DNA of 64,000 nucleotides from Diphasiastrum complanatum (GCA_029204225.1 CM055112.1:45348632-45412631), one strand, 5' to 3'. Positions 1-13,141 are shown, numbered from the stretch's first letter. Notes: generated from the sequence alone by a model not told the origin. Numbers and translations are program-made.

Positions 1-783
<783 letters not shown>

Positions 784-1270
784 AATAGTATTGATTAAAA
801 TAGTGTACAATAGGTGTCTTTTTATCTTTGGGGTGGCCCTTGCCCCTTGCTTCCTATTGGCTACTTGCAAGGAGGTGGGATTGAAATCCACACCCTTCAC
901 AAGAAACACAAACTAATCTACAGTGTACAAAGAAGCACACCCCACCTAACTACAAAAACTTAGGAACTTACTAAGTTTATCTTCCACTTTGGCCTTTTAA
1001 TATTATTTTAATCACATGACTCAAAGTCTAGTTTATTCCAAAATAGATAATTTACAAGTGCTCATTGGGCCATGGTCTTATGCACCAGGATGCCACGACC
1101 CTCGCAACTTATTGTTAATGTTGGCCTCAAGGAATCTGCCAACAGATCTTGTCGGATGTTGTCGAATCTAATCAGATTTTGCTGGATCTTGATGGATCTG
1201 GCTTGATCTGGCTGTGATGACCCTGAAGATGTAACTATTTGTGACTTATCATCACCACCCTTGATTTGCT
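784..1270. other. intergenic relic sequence, nothing recognised
   Basis: No supported gene. The segment separates a plus-strand copia relic from a minus-strand gypsy relic and holds the breakpoint between them. Confidence 0.4.
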
Positions 1271-2194
1271 TCACTGTGGTGGCCAATACTTGTGAAGTCG
1301 GCTACCATTGATGGGAGTGTCGAATGGCATCCCATTTAACTGCTTAAGGTTCACGACTCCATGGCTCATAATTTCCTTTACGTGGAACGGGCCTTCGCCG
1401 ATGAACTTCAACTTTCTCTTGATTGCCTTGGTTTTATACATGAGAACCAGATCTCCAGATCGAAGATCTTTCTTGTGCAATCGACGATCATGCCATGTCT
1501 TGCGTCGCTCTTTCTCAGCCACCAATGCATGCACAGCTAGTAAGCGCGTCTCACAAAGTTTATGTAATGCTTCATGGCATAATTGCAGATATTTGGATTC
1601 ATCAAGACGTTGTGTTGTGGCAATCCTTAATGATGGTACCAAACATTCTACTAGCATTACTGCATCCTGACCAACTAAAATGGCGTGTGATTAGTGCTTT
1701 CCTTGTACGTTGTTCTTAATGCCCACAGAGCAGCATGTAACTTGTGCTCCCAAGCAGATATGCTAGCTTCAACTGTTTTCGGTACACAAGATCTTATTGG
1801 ATGATTATGCCTGTTTGTTACCGCGAGGATAATAAGACGTGCTAAATCTATGGATCATGAAGAATTCCTCCAATAGGACCTTGATGGTCTCATTGATGAA
1901 ATGGCTTCCGCAATCGCTGACTATCTCCTCCGGGCATCCAAAGCGCGCAATGATATTTTCATACAGTAATTTGGCAATTGTTCGGGCATCAACTGTTCGC
2001 ACTACCTTGGCTTCGATCCATTTGGTGAGGTAATCTGTGGCCACGATAATATATCGGGCTTGTGAACTTCTTGCAGCAGGGTGGGTAGGACCAATATAGT
2101 CCAATCCCCACTTCATAGGTGACAATGGCCTAATTCTAGGCCATATAGTATCTAGACACGGGATCGCCATAGACCTGTCAAAGATAAGGATCAT
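1271..2194 (-). mobile_element. Ty3/gypsy integrase, core to C-terminal domain, decayed
   Basis: Read on the minus strand, 2194 to 1805 gives an integrase core: WGLDYIGP, then YIIVATDYLTKWIEAK, then RFGCPEEIVSDCGSHF. The two core aspartates are visible in the TDY and SDCGSHF motifs. The reading continues in other frames through ISAWEHKLHAALWALRTTYK (about 1690-1760). It ends in a GPF-type C-terminal domain at 1271-1657 (RSGDLVLMYKTKAIKRKLKF, then GEGPFHV). At least two frameshifts separate these blocks. Upstream pol domains are absent because the fragment is cut at about 2195 by an oppositely oriented gypsy piece. Confidence 0.88.
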
Positions 2195-3190
2195 TGTCGA
2201 TCTGCCACCGCCAGGATCTGCAAGTCTATATTTTCATGGGTCATGCTAACTACTACCGAATCTTCATCTTAGAGTTTGCAGAGTTAGCACAACCAATCTA
2301 CAAACTCACAAAGGAACCACATTGGACTGAGGAAGCCCTACAAGCTTTCCAGAAACTTAAAGATGCATTGGTCTTAGCGTCAATATTACGTCCACCCAAT
2401 TGGTCCATAGAGTTTCATGTGCATACGGATGCATCAAAGTATGCAGTGGGGAGTTGTCTTACCCAGCTAGGAAAATACAAAAAAGATTTTCCAATCCAAT
2501 TTTCTAGCTGACAGCTCAGTGATTCAGAGATAAACTATTCGACAACAGAATGAGAGGCACTGGCTATGATTTACGCAATTAAGAAATTTCGGCATTATTT
2601 GATGGCCCCACATTTCGCTTTTTATATGGACCATCAACCCTTGCTATATCTTGTTAATAAAACTTGCAACACATGGAGAATCACTCGTTGGTTACTTTTG
2701 TTGTTGGAGTTTGATTTTCGGATAGTGGTTCGCAAGGGAAGGCAACATTATATGGCAGATCATGTGTTGTGAATCAAGGAAAAGGAGACTGCAACCCTAC
2801 TTGATGATGAGTTACCTGACGCTGCCTTGTTTTACATTGACACTATACCTGAATGGGCCGCAGGTATAGTTGAATATTTAATGCGGTGCCAACCAGATAA
2901 ATTTTTACCCAAGGCGGAACAGTGAAAACTGATTCTAAAAACTAGATCTTTTCAACTAATTGCCAGCCAATTGCATTGAAGAGGACCAGATAGTACTCTT
3001 CAAAGGTGTATTCTTCCACACGAGGCCATCCAGATTATTTCAATTTCGCATGAAGGCATGGGTGGTGGTCATTTTGCATCCGACATTATAATTTACAAGA
3101 TTCTGCAATCAGGATGCTGGTGGCCAATGATTCATAAAGATACAAATGAATACTTGAAGAAATGTGATGTGTGTTAGAGAGCTAGAGACC
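2195..3190 (+). mobile_element. Ty3/gypsy RT end, RNase H and integrase zinc-binding domain, decayed
   Basis: The plus-strand frames give the end of a gypsy reverse transcriptase (GHANYYRIFILEFAELAQPI). RNase H follows with HTDASKYAVGSCLTQLG, then EALAMIYAIKKFRHYL and FYMDHQPLLYLVNKT. An integrase H2C2 zinc-binding segment ends in a CDVC pair near 3160-3180. In-frame stops occur after about 2510, 2550 and 2770, and there are frameshifts. It resembles the block at 4500-6150 and so probably belongs to the same or a sister family. Confidence 0.87.
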
Positions 3191-3424
3191 AACAAGGCTG
3201 AAGTATGATCTTTTGCACCTAGGTAGCTGCAACTCATTAGATCGACTCTATCCAGCGTTTGTATTAGGGAACAGAACTGAAAGCGCCATAAGATTCCATC
3301 AGTGGTATTAGAGCGACGTTGTAAAAGTGTCATCAAATTACTTCAGTGGTATCAGAACGCACTAAATTCCTTCAAGGAGAGTAGATACACATAAATCTTA
3401 TCTAGATTTACATTCTTTTTCAGC

Positions 3425-3606
3425 GACTGTCCTATCTCTTGGAACAATCATAAGAAAATTTCTATCACTCTTTATTTGTTAGAGTTAGAGTATATCACTA
3501 TTTCTCAAGCTATTAAAGAAGCTGTATGGTTGAGAAATTTGCATCAGACATTTGTCTAAATCAATATACTTTGACAAATGCACTATGTGATTATCAAAGT
3601 GTCATT
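3425..3606 (+). mobile_element. Ty1/copia RNase H fragment, left half of a split copy
   Basis: Translation gives PISWNNHKK, then a relic of the ESEYI.ISQA.KEAVWLRNL motif, then CDYQSVI, in the order usual for copia RNase H. A small frameshift lies before CDYQSVI. The text stops at 3606 and resumes at 4375-4378 with the residues expected to follow. The two halves are therefore one gene interrupted by an insertion. Confidence 0.82.
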
Positions 3607-4374
3607 AAGAGACTCCCTCTTTGTAGAAGAGAAGCTTTTGTAAATGTATCTACTCCATGCTGAAATGAGAATATCCTCTGTGAGTTTTGATGCATTCTTG
3701 AGCTCCTTGATCATTCTTGTTTCTGAGTGATGCATTAATGATCTTGCCCTTCCATTTTCTTTGTGTGTGGTTGTAGATCTTAGAGAGGACTAGTTATCCT
3801 GTTTTCCGTCATTTATTTTTGTGGATTAATATAGGATTCAGCATTGTGGTAATCCGCCATGAGATGGTTTGTGGTGTAAATCTTGCAAACCCCCTTGCAT
3901 TCCATTTCTTGGCGTTCTTGGGTACCAATAATCAAGAAACGGTGTTTTCGGATCTTGGACACTCAAAATGATGTTTAGACTAGTTTCTTATTCTCTTGTT
4001 TCATTTCTGTTTGATGTTTAGATTAAGTTTGAGATTCAACATTGTTTCCAGTCAATCTTACTGTAGGTAGAAGTAGCATTTGTGCGGTATTCATCCATGT
4101 TTCATGTTGATCTTCTGATGAATGCTATGGCTTGCATGTTCCAATGACTGTAAGTGCTTTCAAGTAGTGAACGAACTAGAGCATCCTTTGATAGACAGGA
4201 TAATATCGCTATACTACACCAACAACCTTGTTGTCTGATGGCCCGTTGAATCCAGATACGTTTACCATGAAATATTTGAAGTCTGGTGATAGGCAATAAG
4301 CAAAGATAAGCAAGCGCCAACTGATATGAAATGAGTAGAGAATCGAAATATAACTGATGAGAATCAGTAAACAA
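3607..4374. mobile_element. insertion of about 768 bp splitting a copia RNase H gene
   Basis: The copia reading breaks at GTCATT (3601-3606) and continues at ATTGCC (4375-4380). This leaves a foreign segment with a possible 3 bp ATT duplication at its edges. I see no convincing terminal inverted repeats and no coding sequence inside. It may be a short non-autonomous transposon or a solo remnant. The boundaries are exact only to a few bases. Confidence 0.6.
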
Positions 4375-4508
4375 ATTGCCTTATTGGCTAACCCCAGATT
4401 TCATTCTAGGAGTAAGCACATTAGATATCACTATGTTAGTAGAGGTAAGCTTAGAGTATTGAGGAATGCATAACATGATAGCAAATATATTCACCAAGGC
4501 ATTGAGCA
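4375..4508 (+). mobile_element. Ty1/copia RNase H, right half of the split copy
   Basis: Translation gives IALLANPRFHSRSKHIRYHY. After one frameshift comes MIANIFTKALS, the canonical end of copia RNase H (family form: R.KHI..RYHFIR ... ADIFTKAL). It continues the half at 3425-3606. At about 4505 it is cut by the next gypsy block. Confidence 0.82.
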
Positions 4509-6150
4509 TTGTTTCGCACAACCGGGTGAGTATGGTAAAGACTTTCCGATACGTTTCTTGAGCAGACAACTGGTGCCTACTGAAGTAAACTATATAACAA
4601 CCGAACGCGAAGCACTGACTATGGTCTATGCCATTTAGCAATTGCGACACTATTTGCTAGGCCAAACCTTTGTTTTTTATACAGACCATCAAGCCCTGTT
4701 ATATATTGTAAATAAGTCTTGTAAAACTGGACACATTGCTCGATGGTTGTTAATCCTTGAGAAATTTACCTTCTGTGTCGTCGTAACGAAAGGCACACAA
4801 CACTTTATGGCCGACCACCTTTCCCGACTTCCAAACACTGAAAAAGTCGATGCACTAGTAAACGATGATCTACCTGATGCATGGCTTTTTCAAATTGATG
4901 CCACACCACTTTGGGCTGAGGAAATAACTCAGTTCCTTACCACCGGAAGACTAAAAGAAGGGCTCAATCAAATAGCCAAAAGAAAATTTTCAATAAAAGT
5001 GGCACCCTTCCAACTTATCATCGGACAATTATACAAAAGGGGTGCTGACGGTATTATTCGTCGATGCGCTTAAGAGTCTGAGATACGTCCTATTATATCT
5101 CAGGCGCATGAAGGTATTGGTGGCGGTCACTTCTCTATGGAAGCAACTGCCAAGATCATCCTTCGTGTAGGATTATGGTGGCCATCCTTGCTTAAAGATA
5201 CATTTGCCAATGAGCCAAAAAGACAACTAAAGTTGACTTCACGCTGCTTACCCCAGTTATAGAAGGTAAAGCTTTCCATAAATGGGGTATCGACTTTGTT
5301 GGGCCAATCAGCCTAGCCGCTCAAAAAACTCAATCTCGTTATATCCTTATTTCCATTGATTATGCAACTAAATGGGTTGAGGCTAGAGCAACCAAGGACG
5401 CCAATGTGAAAACCGCCCCGCGTTTTCTTTACGAAAACATCATTATGCGTTTTGGATGTCCTATCAAGCTTGTTAGTGATAGAGAATCACACTTCTTAAA
5501 TGAAGTGGTTGATAATCTTTTACGCCATTACCTTGTTGTACATCGGAAAAGTACCTTGTACTGCCTTCGGTGTAATGGCCAAGTAGAGTCCACTAACGAG
5601 ACTATCTGCAAGATTCTGACGAAGATAGTTCAGACAAGCAGATCAGATTGGGAAGCCATGTTGTTCTCAGCTATCTGGGAATATCGTACAGCTCCAAAGA
5701 AAGTCACTGGATGGGTCACACCATTCCATCTCGTTTATGGTCAAGAGGCAGTAATGCCTATTGAATTCTTAGTGCCTTCTTTGCGAGTCATGTAAACCTT
5801 CTCCACTAATCTATGTGAGAACGTTGCGATTGAACATGAGATTCAAAACCGACTATTTACGTTAGCTCAATTGTGCGAGACTTGACTCATCTCTTATCAT
5901 GCACAACTCGTTAACAAATGACACCAAAAAGCCTAGCATGATAGACACCTGCGCAATAAAGACTTACATCAAGGTGATCAAGTGCTTCTTTATACCTCCA
6001 AGAAGCACCTCGGAAAATTAAAATTTAGAAGTGAAGGACGTCATCCATAAAATCTTCCCCAATGGAGTCGTCCAGTTAGAGACACTTGATGGAGTACTCC
6101 TAGACACTGTCGTCAATGGCGGTCGTCTACGATGGTACTACGAAGAGTTG
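4509..6150 (+). mobile_element. Ty3/gypsy RNase H-integrase block, decayed
   Basis: This is the best-preserved gypsy piece in the window. RNase H covers about 4510-4830: an altered EREALTMVYAI, then FYTDHQALLYIVNKSCKTG, then HFMADHLSRLPN. A linker and the integrase H2C2 region follow (AHEGIGGGHF at about 5100). The integrase core covers about 5275-5795: WGIDFVGPI, YILISIDYATKWVEAR, RFGCPIKLVSDRESHF, then a QVEST region where family members carry the catalytic glutamate. A C-terminal domain with GDQVLLYTSKKHLGKLKF ends near 6150. Stops occur near 4638, 5071, 5793 and 5884, and there is at least one frameshift near 5215-5275. No LTR or primer-binding site can be assigned. Confidence 0.9.
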
Positions 6151-6517
6151 TTTTTTATTGACCTTATCTAATTACAACACTCGTCATTTTGTATATAATT
6201 TGTTTTTGTTTATTATTTCATTATTTTTGTACTTCTTGATTGCTTTTGTTTGTCATTATTGAATTCTGTTTCTCATTATTATCTTTCATTGATGTATCAT
6301 CAAGAGTGTTACAAGTCAACATCATATGGTATAGCTTCAGAGAATAGATTTGCAAACTTTTAGGGTACATCTTCATTCTGGCATTCTGAGACCCCATTTT
6401 TTCGACAACAAATAAATCTGGTAATTGAGTCCACATGTGCAACTAAGAACTTCATCATACTTATACAGTTGTCATTTGCTTCTTCATTTAGTAAGTTCTC
6501 CAATAGAGTAAGATTAT
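6151..6517. other. AT-rich spacer, nothing recognised
   Basis: It follows the gypsy integrase end and could hold its 3' untranslated region or LTR. I could not find a polypurine tract or a matching repeat. Confidence 0.35.
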
Positions 6518-6524
6518 ATGGGCA

Positions 6525-6835
6525 CTCAACCGAGTCCACTTGGCATCTTGACCGAGTTGAGTGCTAGACCAGCTGATCGAGAATTCCTAAATGATCTTTC
6601 GACCGAGTCTTCAACATCAGTCTCGACCAAGACGAGCCCTGAATCTCAATTGACTCTTCTGCAATCAATCTCGAGTAAGCCGAGTGTTGAATCTCAACCG
6701 AGACTTTTTGAATCTCGACCCAGCCTTTTTGGCTTGCATCTCGATCGAGCCTTTTTGAATCTCGACCGAGCCAGTTTGATTACAATCTTGACTGAGTCTT
6801 CTTGGCTCAATCTCGACCGAGTCAAGCCTATCTTC
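6525..6835 (+). repeat. degenerate tandem repeat built on CTCGACCGAG
   Basis: Roughly ten imperfect copies of a short unit containing tCTCGACCGAGyctttttg or close variants (CTCGACCAAG, CTCGAGTAAG, CTTGACTGAG). The core CTCGACCGAG is close to a palindrome. The open frame across it is a by-product of the repeat and not good evidence for a protein. Confidence 0.75.
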
Positions 6836-6899
6836 AACGTCATATCCAACTTAGGGCTTCAACAGCTATAAAATTGCCCCGGACGAAGTCATTTGCACC

Positions 6900-8276
6900 T
6901 CAACGACGTGCAAACTCTTCTTTGATGTTTCTAGTGACAGTTGTGGCGATCTTTGTGCATATCAGTTCTATCGCGGCAATCTTGCACCCATTACGAACGC
7001 GTTTCATCACTCTTTCACATCTTTGAAAAGTGCCTATAGTCATCCACCACGGATTCAGCGCGCCATCATCATCCCCCGTAATGTCACTACCAATGACGCC
7101 ACAAAGTCCTTGATCATAGGAGGCCATTCTCCTTGTGGTCTCTTGGTCTAATTTCACTCCTTTAACGCAACAGGGCCGGTCCAAGGAAATTCAAAGTTGT
7201 CGAGCGCGTTCCATTATTTTTGCTAGGCTATTTTTCTTTCGTTTGATTTCTAGTTCAAAGTTCAACCTGCCGAATTCCAATATGTAACGCATCGCGTTTC
7301 TGAACAAACATATTCTTGCGTGTACATACAAGAACCGCTCCTCGAATGTTGCTTTTAGTATTTTGTTATGTCTCACTGCATGAGGCGCTATCTCATTACA
7401 TGCACAACAAAAATGTTGACCATCTACAGCTTCAAATTTGTAGAATGCAAGGAACCTATTTTTGTAAAGACCATCCAATTTCGAACCTTCATCGATTTCC
7501 CCCTCTTTTGGATACCTCTCTTTGTAAAAATTTGCAGAATCTATTATATTCGTTTTCTTGAATTTTCGAATTGTAGCCAAGAATGTTTCTGGGCTACCAA
7601 ACAAAATTTCTGGGGTGAGGTACTATTTCATGCCCTGCAACACTTGTTGGGAGGGATGTATCCTTTTGGTCAAGGGGTGTTATATCCCCAGGCAATGTCG
7701 TTTGGGAGGCTACTTGTGAAGCTATTTGCAATACATTCTGATACATCATCAGTAATTCCATTTTACATTCACTGCATCTCCTACATGCTCTTCCATTGTC
7801 TCATCATGTCTTGTCTCTATATTCTCAATGCTTCTTAACATAGCATGCAAACTCGCAAGAACAATCATTCCTGCACCCGACCTCTGAAGTTTAAAAGATT
7901 GCCATCTGTATCGTGGGTTGGTGGCGCCTCGATGAAATGAGCAATGTGCTCGCAACACAAAACAACATGGCGTTCAGATCCATTCTGCACCATGGATCAT
8001 AAACTTGAAACTATCAACCACAATGTTGTCTGCCATCCATATTCCACGAATAACACCCAAAGTCTCGACTCCATCCTTTGAGAAGTTAGGCTCGCCCACA
8101 GAAATCTTAGAGACAATGATGAAAGTTTTCACAAAAGGCTCGTTATTACTGGGCTTCTTCACTATTTTCCATGCTCTAGTCAAGTATAATCGCATGGCAC
8201 TTCCAACCAGCTTGACGATGGTTTCTTCAACAACATAAAAGACTTGCACAAAATATAATGAGATATTAAGATACAT
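6900..8276 (-). pseudogene. decayed reading frame of unknown family
   Basis: Four minus-strand open blocks lie nearly end to end: 8276-7974, 7958-7749, 7604-7191 and 7184-6900. They share orientation and are separated by single stops or small shifts, which suggests one broken protein of roughly 430 residues. The block at 7604-7191 is basic and carries a HFCCAC motif. The last block contains GLCGVIGSDITGDDD and a basic helix-like tail. I do not recognise the family. A transposon-encoded protein is plausible from the surroundings but not shown. Confidence 0.4.
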
Positions 8277-8317
8277 AATAAATAATCATCAGACATTTTT
8301 TTAAGATGTTTTTTCGA

Positions 8318-9018
8318 TGGATCTCCACCTGCCGCGGCGGGTGAAATCCCATCAAAACACTTTTTGTTTTCTTATTTTCCATATGGGTCTCCACTCGCCG
8401 CGGCGGGAGACCCATCAGACTTTTTTCATCAAAACACTTTTTTTTTTTCTTATTTTCCTGATGGGTCTCCACCCGTGGAGGCGGGTGGGCACCCATCAAA
8501 AAAAAATTTGAAATGTTTTTTTTCTGCATGTATCAAAGATTTTAAAAAAAAATTGTTCTGACAACCTAAGTGAATTTTACCATATTATCGTGAGGATAGA
8601 GAGAGTGATGATAATTGAAGGTGATTGAGAATCGCAATTCGCTTGCAAAATCGCAGATTGCAATAGAAAGCAAGATGCTAATTGAAATCACGTGAATCTA
8701 TGGTGGAGACCACATCTACTTCTAAGGGATTTGGGGAGTAGAAGAAAACAAATCGCTTATGGGATAACTTGATATTGGTATCGACACGTGTCATTTGCAA
8801 ATCCATCAGACTATTCTTTTTTTTGTTTACTTTTCTAATGGCTAGAGATGCATCAGAACACATTTTCTTGATGGGTCTTCACCCACGGCGGCGGGTGGAG
8901 ACCCATTAGAACATTTTTATTTAGGAAAAAAGCTCAGATCTTCGGGACCTTCACGACCTCGAAAGTTCTTTTTTTTCCTAATCGGTCTTCACTCGCGACG
9001 GCGGATGGAGACCCATTA
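8318..9018. repeat. array of about 38 bp palindromic repeats (five copies)
   Basis: Copies lie at about 8318-8356, 8383-8415, 8458-8498, 8870-8909 and 8979-9018. The consensus arm is GATGGGTCTCCACCCGCC. The two arms are inverted copies meeting at CCGCGG, so each unit could fold into a long GC-rich hairpin. The first three copies share the AT-rich spacer AACACTTTTT...TTATTTTCC and form a tandem of about 70-75 bp. The last two share a second spacer with GGGACCTTC / GTGACCTCGA. Most differences between copies lie at CpG sites and in the hairpin centre. Confidence 0.85.
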
Positions 9019-9111
9019 GAACATTTTTTGTTCGAAAAAATTGAGATCAGTGCAGCCTTCGTGACCTCGACAGTTCCAGAATCTTTGGGACCTTCGTGGC
9101 CTTCTTTTTTC

Positions 9112-9471
<360 letters not shown>

Positions 9472-9569
9472 CCACCAACCAAACCCGCAGTCAGTGAATC
9501 CCTCTTGGGGCAGACTGCCCACTAAGGAAGAGTAAATATTTGCAAGCAATCAAAAGATAGTCCAGGAAA

Positions 9570-12200
9570 AGTTTCTTGTGTGAGCAGTTTATCGATGATC
9601 AAACATAACTTGTCTTTTAAAAAACCATTTTTTTTCAAAAGCTTCACATAAAGTCTGAACCTCTTTAAAAAACGTTTGTTGTTCATTACAACAATACATA
9701 GCTACAATAACTTGGGAAACAATGATCTTATAGGAATTATAGATCGATCTATTAGAGGCCAAGTGTATGTATTGTAAACAACAGAAAGGCAAATCTCTCA
9801 TTTTGTCATATTTAGAAAGGAGTACCACACCATTTATAGGGTCAAAAGCAATGGTGATATTTAAAAAGTTTACCGTATTGTTGGCCGTTTTGCTTTCATC
9901 GATATCAAGATATTCTAACTAAAAAATCCAGAAAGGGTTATATTCCGACATTCTAGGTCAAATTTTGTCCAAGAATTTTCCGATAAGGAGGTTGTTGATA
10001 AAGCAGATGTCATCAATATATCTGAATGAAAATTTAAAATCATTCATAAATTGTATTTACTTCAATTTTGCTAACCTTTTGATAAACCGCATTTCAAAAT
10101 ATGAGAGATACCAGTTACACCATAATGGTGAGCAAGAGAAACCCATGGAAATTCCCCTGATTTGTTTCCAAGTATGATTTCCAAGTCTGACAATGCAATT
10201 ATCTATCAGTATGGAATTCCACTCACAAATCGTTTCCATGTCAATAGCATTCCATTCTACTAATTTTTCTTGTTCCAAGTCCATTGAAAATCTGTGACTC
10301 TTGCTATCCATTTATAATGAAGAAATTTTCTCTTTGTAAATTTGAAGGCAAACATGATCGGTTTATTCATAACCGTCTTAAAGGGTATATTTTCGTAGCA
10401 TTTGGAGATGTCCGTGGCTTTTATACAGTAAATGTCCTTGGGCATATTGAGATAGAAATCGACAAAGGAGTCACATTGCCAAAGTAAAGTTGTATCCCCA
10501 TTTAGGTAGCTCTTGTATGCTTTTGCCTTAAGGCCTACTCCTTCCATGATGAAAGGATGCAGCATACTAAGAACCCCTATCAGGAATTTAGCGAGTCTAG
10601 AAAAATCGCACTCATGGGCATTTGTGATCCATCTGAAAGAATTTTTATGAGCTTTGAAAGTGCATAAAAGATAGGGAAGTTCATTAGAATAAATGAAATC
10701 ATCTAATACTACATTTCCCATGGTAGCCTTTACGTGTTCTATAGGCAAGCTTTCTAAGAAGATGAATACAAATGAAGCCTAGATTATGTTGTGCTTTATT
10801 AACACCATTGACATATAGATGTTTGATTAACCATTGACATTCATTATTGGTATCAATCTTTGTTTGTAATGTTATGGTATTCCCTTGAATCCATTTTTTT
10901 TTTTTTTAAGAACTCAATAGCGGCAAGTCTACATATATCAACATGTTTCAAAATGGTATCTTCGTCCATCATTGCATAAACGGGATCTCTTTGATGTTTT
11001 CAGCATCTCCTAGGTTGGCAAGGAGTTTGGCAGAAGGGTTCGCAACAAGCTCTATAGATGCATCAATCATGTGTTGGCATTTAAAAAGGAAAGTGAGGTG
11101 TGACTTGACAACATCTCTAGTGGGCTTGTGTAGCCAAAGGAAGAAGGCGTTCATCTAATTTTGGAAGGATGCCCATGGAAGCATTTACTCAGATTGTTCA
11201 TCATGAACCAGATGCCATGATCGAACCAGACAATAGAGGAGTTATTTTTGCACTTGTCCCCACATCTACATTTGAGGAAAGGTCTCTTCCAATTCCAAAT
11301 TCTGGTTTGGTGCATATTCATTTTACTAAAACCGGTGTCAAAGTGTCCACGGACTCGAGCCCAAGTTTGCTCGGAAGGGCAACAAGAAGGTTCAAACAAG
11401 TTCATGCAAATAATATTGTCAAAGGTGACGGGTGTCTCAAGAGAGGTATTCTTGTTCAGGACAACAAGCTTGCAAGTTTGTACCTCTTTTTCAGTTAGAT
11501 GTGCAAGTAATATCTAGAGTTCAATAGGTATTGGAGCAAGAAAGTTCACAGTGGGTAAGCTCCAAAGTTTAAAAGCAGTGCGAGCAGATTTGAACTCAAT
11601 AGCATGACTAGGAACCATGGGAATCTGGCAATTTTTTGCTTGACAGAACTCAAAGGTAGATTGGTCTCCGATGTCACAAATGTCTTGCGAAAAGATTTCA
11701 AGTTGTGAAGTGCTATCTTCATCCAACTCATCTGAAAAGACAAGAGGATGTGGAGAAAGGGGTGTATAAGGAATGGAAGGAGTAGGTTCGGCGGACAAGG
11801 AGTCATTTTCTTTTTCAAGACAAGAATTTTTTTTCCCATATTTTGGTTAAAAAATCTTTTTTTCTTCATCCTCATACTTATCAGCAAGACTGGCTAAATC
11901 AGTAGCGAAATTTTTCACACTTCCCAAAGGCTCAATACGGCTTTTTCCATAATCTATATAAATTTTAACCCAATGTAAGGTATCTAAAAGATCAATAATG
12001 CAGAGCACTTTATCCTCTGGCCCAATGGCATTATAGGTAGCATGATCAATTTTAGTAATAAAACTATGCAACATCACAGCTGTTTTCATACACCAAATCA
12101 AGGTTTGAATGAAACGATTAGGGAGAGGAAGGGGCTCCCCGTAACCAAGATCAACAATATATTGAAACCAACCTGAGGACTAAACCATGAAAAAAAGCCT
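9570..12200 (-). mobile_element. Penelope-like retroelement: reverse transcriptase ORF, frameshifted
   Basis: Minus-strand blocks in several frames form one protein of roughly 850 residues. RT signatures appear in order: KAHKNSFRWITNAHEC (about 10655-10600), IKATDISKCYENIPF (motif A, about 10420-10375), IRGISMGFSCSPLWCNW (motif B, about 10145-10100) and a YIDDI box (motif C, about 10020-10005). TVNFLNITI and SKYDKMRDLPF follow (about 9880-9790), then SQVIVAMYCC. The NFL..TI...YDK.DD.PF order and the following SNR..Y and SQ blocks fit Penelope-like and related RTs better than LINE or LTR RTs. The N-terminal part (12101-11160) has a Cys cluster, CRCGDKC, near 11300. No GIY-YIG domain was recognised. 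Frameshifts or stops lie near 11885, 11510, 11155, 10965, 10700, 10270 and 9935. Confidence 0.72.
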
Positions 12201-13140
12201 TTGTTAGCCTATGAATCCACGTAAGGTAAAGGTCTGATACTATCCCGACCAAAGGATAGTTGGATTTACATCACAAGGATGCATAGAGAGAGATTAACGA
12301 CACATAGCTCCTCTTGCCAAAGCAAGACCAAACCTTTTGAAACCTTTATTCATAACCCAACAAGGTAAAACATAGCTGAAAGCATACATTACTTAAAAAA
12401 AAAAGCACCGTAAAGGGTACTGGTCTGTATCAATTTATAAAGTTAAACCATATGTATTTGAAAAATAACTATGCTATATAGGTTGTGATTTGCAAACGAG
12501 AGATAGCATGGATTAGTACTCAGATATGGGGCAAATCCATGCCATACCATTACCTAAACCCATAATAGATAAAGTACCATTTTTGAAACCCTTGAGCATA
12601 TCCATGTTTTCCAAGAGTAAACCAACTACCACCCTGTTTCATAAATTTTTAATATTGATCGTGTCTTAAGAACTTACCACAATACCTGTGTTTGTTTATA
12701 TCTAGCCAAGTATCTTACCCTTAACATTTGCAATAGGATCAGGACAAATCCATGTCATTCCAATCCCTAGTGCGACGATCCCTTGCACAATTCCATGTGC
12801 CTTACAGGTATATTTAAATGTTAACCTAGAAAGTGAGGAATGTCGTTTAGGCTTATCCAAATGACAGTTGAAGATAGTTGTTTGGTCGTAGATCACAACT
12901 TAGCCACATTGCGCTGTCACTCATCCAATTAGGCTTTCCAAAAATTACTTGCAAAAATCATTAGGGCAACTCGTTAACTTCAAAACAAGTGAAAACAAGT
13001 TTTGTTAACTTTTGATAGTAAGATCACCTTCATACTCTTTGTCGTTGTTGTTAGCCATTGTTGTGTATTTATGCAAATTGTGTAAAAGCATGAGTAAAGC
13101 TATAGAACTAGATAAATGAATGGATGTAGAGTAAAGATCG
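12201..13140. other. relic sequence, no gene recognised
   Basis: AT-rich sequence between two minus-strand retroelements. A minus-strand GTATCAGACC near 12225-12245 resembles a weakened copia primer-binding site, but no LTR pair supports it. Confidence 0.3.
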
Positions 13141-13141
13141 A

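Noticed and set aside
8318-9018. Bacterial REP/terminator-type hairpins
   Set aside because: All surrounding genes and elements are eukaryotic, so the hairpins are treated as a plant repeat.
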